64,000 nucleotides of DNA from Vandiemenella viatica. Its lineage: Eukaryota; Arthropoda; Insecta; Orthoptera; Morabidae. Within the stretch, counting starts at the first letter, position 1; the number at the start of each line of letters is the position of its first letter. Position numbers and translations under genes: made by a program. The DNA lies in the NCBI GenBank assembly GCA_031002005.1, contig JARYHS010008074.1:347162932-347226931 (forward strand), read 5' to 3'. The notes under the pieces were generated by a model, which had not been told where the DNA came from, made no database searches, and saw nothing but the letters and a program-made list of their open reading frames with translations. Below, in pieces: positions 56,140 through 64,000 of this stretch.

Positions 56140-57035
56140 TACATTGCAAAAAGGGGTAATATCTATATCGCGATACCGCTGCAACCACTTACTGCCTCGC
56201 GATGTGAACACTTCCCGATGGAGAGAGTATGACGTCACTGTTTCTGGGTGTGACGTGTTCAGCCTTCGATCGATTTGAGAATACAAATTAGGTCATAGAA
56301 CGTAACCAATAGTAATAATAATAAAAAATTAACGGATTGAAAAAGTTAGAGAAAATTATTACTTGCACAATTGGTAATATTATTCAAATATGTACAACAT
56401 TCCAAACTGATAATTGATATCGTTCATTAGAGTTAACGTTATTGGTCACAATTCCATTGATTTTTATTTGATTTCGTTCTTCTATATTTCCTCGCGTGGC
56501 TGAAATTTCTATTAAAATCATTCAGACGAAATAAAAACAAGATTTCGTCAATAACAGTTTCGTTTAGGTTGAAACGCAGCCTGGACAATACTAATAGTAA
56601 TAGATGCGATTTGGAAATTGGGTTTCGGCAATATCGTGTGGGACGGTTACGTTTCACTATGGTCCAGGCTGCATTAAGACGTAAACGATATTAACAGTGA
56701 TGGATACGACAGAAATTAGGTATCCGCAATAAGGTGTTCGATAGTTACGTTTCAGGGTGGTCCAGGCTGCATCAAAACCTCATTGCAAATGAATTTATTC
56801 TTGTACTACTTGTGCAAAATTAACGATTTAGCGATATGAGACGTATTAGTGATGGACTACTTTCCGTGGAAGGCCCCATTAGTGACATTGAAAGCTGCGA
56901 GCGGAACGTATACGTCACATTCAGCAAGGTAGTGACGTCATACTCTCTTCAAACGGAAGTGTTTAAACACCGCGAGGCGGTAAGTGGTTGCAGCGGTATA
57001 GCGATCTAGATATTACCCGCAAAAAGTTCTACAAA
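56140..57035. repeat. 0.9-kb unit with ~100-bp inverted termini, copy 2
   Basis: Better preserved than copy 1. Left terminus: GATACCGCTGCAACCACTTA at 56173, through TATGACGTCAC at 56228-56238. The right terminus is the inverse, from GTGACGTCATA at about 56932 to AGCGGTATAGCGATCTAGAT. TGACGTCA, a CRE-type palindrome, sits at the inner edge of both termini. Confidence 0.78.
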
Positions 57036-57517
57036 AGTTATGCTGCTTCAGAAAATTGTTCGTTATGTAATGCTAATCCAAGGTGTATTGCAACCGACTA
57101 TTGCAGTATTACAAAATCATAACCAAGCGCAGCCTAAAATTGTTTTAGCGGTATCACGATCTCGAGTAATCCCAAATAAAAATCTGTCAGCAACACTGAA
57201 GGTTGGGGCTACTGTGCAAGTAAGGCCAGAAGAAAAAACTGTTCTTTTGGGTTGAAGATATGATTGACACATTCCTTAGGTATTATTATTCAACAATAAG
57301 TGTATGTGAAGCCGATAAAACAGGCAAGATGGAAGTAGCACAACTCAAACCATCGGATTACATGTGGTATTAGCCAATATGTAGCAGCCATAATTATCAT
57401 GAATGTGGTATTTCCGCATGTGGTAGAGCTACATATTGATTTTCAAGGAGCTGGTAGTTGTTATGATGAAATACAGCCTGGACGAGAATGACAGCTAATA
57501 TTACATGGTGCACAGCG

Positions 57518-57520
<3 letters not shown>
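57036..57520. other. First DDX46 intron, unassigned
   Basis: Weak inverted similarity to 56040-56140 suggests the repeat unit may extend outward. Nothing else recognised. Confidence 0.35.

Positions 57521-57550
<30 letters not shown>
57521..57550. repeat. 30-nt T homopolymer
   Basis: Thirty uninterrupted T. It could be the A-tail of a minus-strand retrocopy extending to higher coordinates, but no flanking duplication was found. Confidence 0.6.
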
Positions 57551-57553
<3 letters not shown>

Positions 57554-58237
57554 GGCCATACTTTGCACAGTAACTAAGGCTGGTATCAGATTTAAATTCC
57601 TCTGTACTTTCAACCTTACGCACAATTTGAACAATATACAAAATCCATGGCATCATTTAACATGCTATGACTCCTATGGAAGTCCCGGAATGCACAACAC
57701 CCAATAAATGGTCACATCAACAGAGCATTAACATATATCCAAACAGATATTTTTTGAATTATAAAAAAGTGCAGTATGATGTTTTGGTACAGCAAGAACA
57801 TTTAAAACGAAAATTTATCCACAGTTAAACTAAAACAATGATTAGGCAATGGTAGGTGCCCGAGTAAGCTGCTTTAAAATTAAAGCTTCCCAGTATAAGG
57901 AGCATCAACCATTATAACTGTAAACGAAGTAATATGTTACTAATAAATATCTCGATTAACATCTTGCTAGCTAAATACTTGCATACTATATCAAACATAC
58001 TAATTTCGTAAAACGCATTTTTCAAAACAAATTAACACTATCATAAAGATATATCACGATGCCTAAGGATCTAGAGCAGCACTTCATGTTAAATTACAAA
58101 GATTAAATAAAAATCCTAAAATTATAAACAACAAATTATTGGAACTTTACCCTAAAGTAACCTTCACGCATACGATGATTAATGTCCGCTAGTAAAACAA
58201 ATCTGTTAGACAGTTTAAAATCATAGTAAATCTTACC
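57551..58237 (-). other. First DDX46 intron, 5' part
   Basis: AT-rich. It begins with donor GTAAGATT at 58237-58230. Nothing else recognised. Confidence 0.45.
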
Positions 58238-58251
58238 TGCTACGGACCATG
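58238..58251 (-). CDS. Ddx46: Probable DDX46 start exon (14 coding nt)
   Basis: ATG at 58251-58249 followed by GTCCGTAGCAG and a consensus donor GTAAGA. It encodes M-V-R-S with the last codon split AG|T, which fits the phase of the exon at 51281. Chosen because of the donor, the phase and the match to the expected DDX46 N-terminus. The upstream sequence (58252-58400) would be 5'UTR. Such a short coding exon is weak evidence by itself. Confidence 0.5.
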
Positions 58252-59220
58252 CTTCAAAATACAAAAATATAATATTGAAAAAAAAAATTATATCCAGTGC
58301 CACACCAAACACTAGCGCACGGCACACATTATTATTATTAAATTACAGAGCTCAGAGCAACAAACATTCACAACCAACGATAATCCACGATTGATGCTAA
58401 CCAAAGATGCACTACATTACAATTGGATGAAAATGAACAGATGAAATCAAGGATTATATAAACTGAGTGACAATTTCTCTGTACTTCTACTTGTTTATAG
58501 TTGAATGAATGGAAATAATGAAAGAAAAAAAACTGGTTGGTTTTTTATGGCTCTGGGTCTTGGAGTAAAAATTAAAATAGTGTATATTTCATTTTGAGGG
58601 GAAGTAGAAAAGTTGAGAAACAAATTAGTATCCATTTTTCGTTGAATGCAATTCATGCAAGACCTAGTGATCGGATTTAGTTTGTTCTCACAGTCGATAT
58701 GTTAATCATGATTTCTCATGCGAAGTCGGCAAGCTTACAAATAAATTCGTATGCATTTAGTTTAGTTCTCATAGTCGATTTAATGAATAATAGAAAATGA
58801 ATGCAGTGTATAGAAAACGAATCACGAAAGAACTGCCTATCGGATTTCGGTTTTCCTCGCAGACGATATATTTTTTTGTGATTCCAGCGTACGAGTACAA
58901 AGCAATACAATCATTTTCTACCATGGAGGAAGGAAATATATGGAGACGACGCAAGACACCTTCGCCACGCATTGAAGTGAAGCAGGGCGGAGGAGGAGTG
59001 GGGGGGCATGGCCGGAGTGGAGGGGGCATGGCCGCTTCCATACAGACACGGGGAATATGTACAAAAACCTCAAGGGGACTCTAGGATAAACGTGACGCCG
59101 CAATCTGGTGATGGATTATTATGTAACTCGATATGATAAATAAAAAATGAATAATAAAATTTTTAGATATCCTGCTTAGTTTTCGAGATATTCTGTCCCA
59201 AATGTGAAATGGTTATATCT
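58252..59220. other. 5'UTR/upstream region of DDX46 with degenerate ~83-bp repeats
   Basis: The block TTAGTTTGTTCTCACAGTCGAT at about 58677 recurs in altered form at about 58757 and 58843. No TATA box stands out upstream of 58251. 59090-59210 resembles 55320-55440. A G-rich stretch lies at 58980-59040. Confidence 0.4.
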
Positions 59221-59602
59221 TTGGAATACCGTGGAAACACGTACCGTACGAACGTGTGTATTTAAATTATAAATAAATATAGTTAATAGTTATTTTTTAT
59301 TGTAATAGTAATTCGAAACTCTAAATTGTAATACATTTTACTACTGCGAGCATTAGTGAGTGTTTTTATTCGTGCAAAAAAATTTATTTGTGATTTAGTG
59401 CTTTGGTCTGTTCTGTGTTTACTTTCTGTGTTTGTTTACATTTTTGAACGCTCGGCTTAAGTTCAGATTTTTTGTTATAGAGCGAAAATATATTTAGATA
59501 AAGCTTACTTGTGAATTAATTTAGCAGATTTTTTGTAAGGTTAAGTTCAACAAATTTTGTTTCTCGTATTGTGTACTTTGTTGTTGTTAGTTTCTTGTAA
59601 TC

Positions 59603-60601
59603 ATGAGTGAAAAGTGTGGACATTGTCGTAGATTTTTGAGGGTAGGAATTTTTTGCGAAGGGTGTGAGAAATGGTTTCATTGGGGTGCGATTTGTAGTGG
59701 CGTCGAAGTTGGGAAAATTGAGGAGGCTCTCCCATGGTTTTGTAAAGATTGTTTCAAAAGTAGGAAGATATTGGAGCAGGAGGAAAGGATTAGTGCCCTT
59801 CAGGCTGAACTGATAGATTGTAGAAAGGAGTTGGATAGGCTGCGCAGGGAGGGAAACAGAGATGGTTGGGAACTGGTGACAGGGAAAATGGCAATTAGAA
59901 CAAGAAGGGATTCTGATTCTTTTGTTGTTGGGGTGAAAAATAGGTTTGCCCTGTTGCCAGAGTTAGACAGGGATGAGCCTTCTGCAGTTGTAGGTGTAGG
60001 TAAAAAGCAGTAGACTTGTAGGAAAAACTGTGTAGTTAAGTCTGGTAGGCAGGGATTAGGGAAAATTAAAGTCTTGCTGCTAGGTAGTAGCCATGGACGA
60101 GGTGTTGGGCCATTGGTACAGGAAAAATTAGGATCAGGTTTCCAGGTAATGAGTTTCTTCAAACCTAGTGCTAGTCTTGGTCAGGTAGTAGAAGATATAG
60201 GTTCTTTGTGTAAGGATTTCACAGATGAGGATCATGTAGTGATAGTGGGAGGAGCGGGAAATAGTTTGGGCAGGAATGATAGGTATAGTATCAGAGATGA
60301 CCTGGAGAAAATAGCAGAAGCAACGTGCAACAATCGGGTCAGTGTGATGTAAGTCTTGAGACGCTATGATCGGCCACAGATGAACTCTGCTGTGAGGCGA
60401 GTGAATCTGGAACTGGAACGGTATCTTATGTCTGATATTGGCTCTGGCATGGGCTTGGTACTTGTAGATGCTATTGATAGGTGGGATTATACTAGGCATG
60501 GCCTACACCTCAATAGTAGAGGGAAGGTGGTTCTTTCAGATCTCATAGCAAAACAATTAATTGGGGCCACAAATTTACATGAAAAAGATACCTGTTGTTA
60601 A
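59603..60601 (+). pseudogene. CR1-like ORF1: PHD-like finger, coiled coil, SGNH esterase; two in-frame stops
   Basis: A single reading frame of 333 codons from ATG 59603, broken only by TAG at 60011 and TAA at 60350. Residues 5-53 form a PHD-like Cys/His finger (CGHC, CEGC, FHWGAIC, WFCKDC). Residues about 58-90 form a coiled coil (EQEERISALQAELIDCRKEL). The rest is an esterase-type domain with block I LLLGSSHGRG (about 60080), block III IVGGAGN (60243) and block V RHGLHLNSRGK (about 60500), the last carrying the catalytic His. CR1 ORF1 esterases are thought to aid retrotransposition, possibly through membrane or chromatin contacts; that role is inferred from the family. Confidence 0.85.
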
Positions 60602-60717
60602 TGGTGTTAGGGCAGCTCCTTTTTTAGATTAGGATCATGTATTAGGCAGAGAGTTTTAAAATAAATTAGTTTAACAATAATGAGTTTTCAGATACCAAAA
60701 TTAAAAATTGTGTAGGG

Positions 60718-60886
60718 ATTAATTTATTACATCAGAATATCAGAGGGTTAACAAATAAAGTGGATGAATTGCTAGTCCACATAAATGAATTAAATGATAT
60801 CAGTAGAATTGATGTTTTATGCTTGTCTGAACACCATATAACTGCAGGAATAGGTATGTCAAATGTAACTGATTTTAATTTAGCTT
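60718..60886 (+). pseudogene. CR1-like ORF2 endonuclease, N-terminal piece
   Basis: INLLHQNIRGLTNKVDELL and DVLCLSEHHI are the first two APE endonuclease motifs (the Asn and the metal-binding Glu). The frame is cut after DFNLA at 60886 by the nested LINE and resumes at 62031. Confidence 0.8.
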
Positions 60887-62030
60887 TAATTTAATTTAAT
60901 TTAATTTAATTGCAATGGAGCACAGGCTCCGGTGGCAATTTCCCTACACAGCTATCTTCCCCCTATCCTGCACCCACCTACATTTGCCCTCTACAAATTT
61001 TTTCTTTAAATTCCTTCAAAGTTTTCGGTAAATTATTCATCGTTTCTCTTGGTAACTCATTCCAATCCCTGACACCCTTACCTAAAAAAGAGAATCTTCC
61101 TACACCCTTGTGCCTGAAATCGAGTGCCAGCTTGTGGTCATGGTCATCTTTTCCCTTCCATGCACTACTTTTCATACCTACTGCAATATCTTTCCATGCC
61201 TCATCACCAGTATATGCCCTGTACACTCCCATGACCCTCCTCATCCTCCTCCTGTCTTGCAATGAATCCCATTCCAGCTCCTTTATCATATCCGTCACTG
61301 ATTGCATTCTGCGATAATTTCCAGAAACAAATCTAGCAGCCCTTCTTTGCACCCTCTCCAACTCCTGTATTTGATACGTAAAATGAGGGTCCCATACTAC
61401 ACTACCATATTCGAGCAATGGTCTGACCAAAGTTTTGTAACCCAATTCCTTGACTTCTCTCGTACATCCCCTCATAACTCTCTCCAACAAGTGCAGAACT
61501 CTGAAACCTTTTCCTACCACCTGTCCTATGTGTCCTGTCCAGTTAAGTTTGTTATCAAAAGTAATTCCAAGATATTTGCATTTCAAGTCTTCAGCAAGCA
61601 ATTCTTTCCCCACCTTATATTCATAATTAACCTTTTGTTTTTTATTTGTGTATCTAATAAGCTGACTCTTCTTTGCATTTATCTTCATTCCATGTTTACT
61701 AACCCAATTAGATATCCTGTCCAGATCACCCTGCAACTGTTTACAATCCTCTATCGTTTTGATTCTTTTATACAGCATTATGTCATCTGCAAACAATCTA
61801 ATTTCAGATAGTAAACAGGCAACACAATTATTCATTAGAATAATGAATAGCAATGGTCCCAATACGCTACCCTGTGGCACACCCATTTTTACTTCCACTT
61901 CTTTTGATACTACATTTCCTACCCTAACTTTCTGTTTTCTACCTTTTAAAAATTCTTCTACCCAGCAAATCACTTTCTTATCCACTCCAATGGTTTTTAC
62001 CTTATTTACTACCATTTTATGGCTTACTCT
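60887..62030 (-). mobile_element. 5'-truncated CR1-like LINE with open RT frame, nested in the plus-strand LINE
   Basis: The 3' end is a pentamer tail (TTTAA repeats on the plus strand at 60885-60910). GCTT flanks both sides (60883-60886 and 62031-62034), a minimal target duplication. The minus-strand frame is open from its 5' edge to a stop at about 60978: MGVPQGSVLGPLLFIILMN (61890), LFADDIMLYK (61800), KYLGITFDNKLNW (61570), RPLLEYGSVVWDP (61420), RRAARFVSGN (61335), FFLGKGVRDWNELP-like end (61060). Only the palm-to-C-terminus part of RT is present. Confidence 0.88.
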
Positions 62031-62640
62031 GCTTCTCACTATTGTAGAACGAACATGGAGAAAGGAGGAGTTGTCACTTATGTTAGAAATGGTTATAGTT
62101 TTGAGGATATAAGTATTAGCAAATATTGTGTTGACCAACATTTTGAAGCCTGTGCTACACAGCTAAGATTCAATAATGAAATTTTCATAATAGTAACAGT
62201 ATATAGAGCACCATCGGGAAACTTTTCTCTTTTTATGAACCAGTTTGAACTCTTATTAACATTTTTAAGCAGAAAAGAAGTCAACATAGTAGTATGTGGT
62301 GATTTTAATGTAGATTTTCTAAATAACTTACTCTGTAAAGTCATGTTAGAATCATTAGTCAGTTCGTTCAATTTAACTCAGGTAGTTGATTTTCCAACTA
62401 GAATAATGAATAATAGTCACTCAGCTATAGACAATGTTTTCCTAGATACCTCAAAATTCAGTTATACCATCAAGCCATCCATCAATGGACCTTGGATCAC
62501 GATGCCCAGTTATTAACCATCAACACTTCAATAGGAACTAGCACTAAGAGTAATGTCTTTAAACTTCAGCGTGTAATAAATGATGAGTCAGTTACTTGTT
62601 TTAGAAAGTGTCTGAATACCACAAACTGGGAACAGGTATA
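62031..62640 (+). pseudogene. CR1-like ORF2 endonuclease, C-terminal piece
   Basis: Resumes with SHYCRTNMEKGGVVTYV, then VTVYRAPSG and VVCGDFNVDFL (the catalytic Asp-x-Asn motif at about 62300) and SAIDNVFLD. The final conserved SDHD motif is present as LDHDAQLLTI, but in another frame, so there is a frameshift near 62490. Confidence 0.85.
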
Positions 62641-62779
62641 CAGTGCTGGATGAAAAATATAACATTTTTAGTAACATTTTATTAAATTTCTTTGAAAGTT
62701 GCTTCCCCTTGAAAAAGTGTCATGCTTCTCAAAAGAACAAAAGCCTTAAATAACTATTGGCATTAGAACATCATGCGTT

Positions 62780-64000
62780 AATAAAAGGAAGTTGTATATT
62801 GCCTCTAGGAACAGTGAGAATGCTAATGTTAAAACACATTACAAACAGTACTGCAAAATACTGAAAAAGGTTATTAAAGAATCTAAAAGTATGTACTGCA
62901 AACATAAAATTCATGATTCTGAAAATAAAATTAAAACAATATGGGACATTGTAAAAAAGGAAACAGGAAGGAGTAATCAAACAAGTAATGATATTTTTGT
63001 CAAAGAAACTTCAGTAGAATCTAATTTCTCAATTGCTGATAATTTTAATAAACATTTTTTATCTGTTGCTGATAAGTTGACTGCTAATAGCTCAGTGACA
63101 CACAGTATGGATTTTGTCAAAAAAGGCAAAAACTTAACTCTATGTCTATAAAATTAACTACTCCAGAAGAAATTAGAAAAATTATCAAATCCCTTAAGAG
63201 CAAATACTCAAGTGGTTATGATGGGATTTCCAGCAGATTAATTAAATTGTGCTCCACAGAATTAAGTAATATACTAAGTTATCTATTCAACATATCTTTA
63301 CTTGAAGGTACTTTTCCAGAAAGGTTTAAGTATGCTGTAGTTAAACCACTCTATAAAAAGGGAGATAAGGCAGCCATATCGAATTACCAACCAATTTCAT
63401 TACTAACAGCCTTCTCCAAAGTTTTTGAGAAAGCGATGTACAATAGAGTTTATGAACATCTAAAAAATAATAATATTCTAACTAAATCACAATTTGGTTT
63501 TCAAAAGAGTCATTCAACAAAACAAGCTATATTTGCATTCACTGACAATATTTTAGAAGGAATAAATGATAAATTAATTCCTGTGGGAATTTTTTGTGAC
63601 TTATCTAAAGCTTTTGACTGTGTAGATCATAAAATTCTGATACAGAAACTTAAGTATTATGGTATAGATGGCATTGTTAATAAATGGCTTAGTTCTTACC
63701 TTTTAAATAGAAAACAGAAAGTGTCAATGGAGAATTTTAAGGCTGCCTTAACAGATGTGGAGTACCTCAGGGTTTATTTATTGGGGCCACTATTGTTTTT
63801 AATATATATATATATGATCTACCCTGTGTTTCATCTAAAAACTCAAAATTTTTCCAATTTGCAGATGACACAAACATAGGAATTAAAAACAGTCCAGATT
63901 TATCTACAGAATATATTTCAAATTATGTCTTTGAACCGATTAATAAATTGTCTTTAAACTTTGATAAAACTCAGTATATGCAATTCAGTACATCACACAG
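62780..64000 (+). pseudogene. CR1-like ORF2 reverse transcriptase, cut by the window edge
   Basis: KQYCKILKKVIKESKSMY is the linker helix. RT blocks: SSGYDGISSRLIK (63205), VKPLYKKGDKAAISNYQPISL (63340), SQFGFQKSHSTKQAI (63485), FCDLSKAFDCVDHKIL (63595), then GVPQGF (63763) out of frame and LGPLLFLIYIY (63780), and FADDTNIG (about 63860) in another frame. Stops and frameshifts after 63130 and 63760. It continues beyond 64000. Confidence 0.88.

Larger units (their letters stand above)
59221..64000 (+). mobile_element. CR1-like LINE with PHD-esterase ORF1, interrupted, runs off window
   Basis: ORF1 at 59603-60601, then ORF2 from about 60718, interrupted at 60887-62030 by another LINE and continuing to the window end. 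ORF1 with a PHD-like finger and an SGNH-type esterase is characteristic of CR1-group elements. The start is approximate; the promoter/5'UTR lies before 59603. Confidence 0.85.

Noticed and set aside
58918..59103. Overlapping open frames on both strands near 59 kb
   Set aside because: GC-rich stretch giving chance frames, no domain, no splice support.

Overview
This is insect nuclear DNA: AT-rich, intron-bearing, and crowded with nested eukaryotic transposons (I-clade, CR1-like and RTE-like LINEs, Penelope-like elements, a Gypsy element, mariner, hAT, Helitrons, tRNA-derived SINEs). The repeat load and very long introns suggest a large-genome polyneopteran such as an orthopteran, but this is inference and no species is claimed.

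Only one host gene could be supported. It lies on the minus strand and fits the 5' part of a DDX46/Prp5 orthologue, the DEAD-box ATPase of U2 snRNP/pre-spliceosome assembly. Four exons have compatible splice phases: 51281-51204, 51050-50964, 50879-50756 and 19424-19298. A probable 14-nt coding start exon lies at 58251-58238. The exons encode an Arg/Ser-rich N-terminus, an acidic segment and the basic coiled coil that precedes the helicase core in DDX46. The helicase core is beyond the left edge. Introns are about 7.0 kb, 153 bp, 84 bp, 31.3 kb and more than 19.3 kb, so most of the window is intron.

Region by region. 1-4.3 kb: an old LINE on + interrupted by an I-clade LINE that has an intact ORF1, no ORF2 and a doubled 3' end. 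5.0-6.3 kb: a dead mariner. 6.5-8.6 kb: heat-shock-element-like 50-bp repeats with TATA and initiator, followed by an RTE-like LINE relic. 9-11.3 kb: a SINE split by a hAT element that itself carries a hAT MITE. 12-13 kb: a Penelope relic. 14.4-16.6 kb: a second hAT element holding a LINE fragment. 16.7-18.9 kb: SINEs and Helitron-like relics. 19.3 kb: DDX46 exon. 20.3-23 kb: a fold-back repeat, a Penelope relic with a young SINE inside, and a BED-finger fragment. 23.3-28.6 kb: a second I-clade LINE with ORF1 and ORF2, degenerate. 29.2-34.2 kb: a Gypsy element with both LTRs. 36.5-37.4 kb: a hAT transposase relic. 40-47 kb: Helitron ends and a CR1-like LINE carrying a solo LTR. 49.3-50.7 kb: Penelope fragments in alternating orientation. 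50.7-51.3 kb: three exons. 53.2 kb: a hAT MITE. 54.1-57.0 kb: a 0.9-kb unit with long inverted termini, present twice. 59.2-64 kb: a CR1-like LINE with a PHD/esterase ORF1 and split ORF2, running off the right edge.

Nesting gives relative ages. The two 259-bp SINEs, the ORF1-only LINE and the hAT insertions have perfect or near-perfect target duplications and look youngest. Most of the coding capacity is dead. The intact frames are the ORF1 at 2005-3288 and truncated RT tails.
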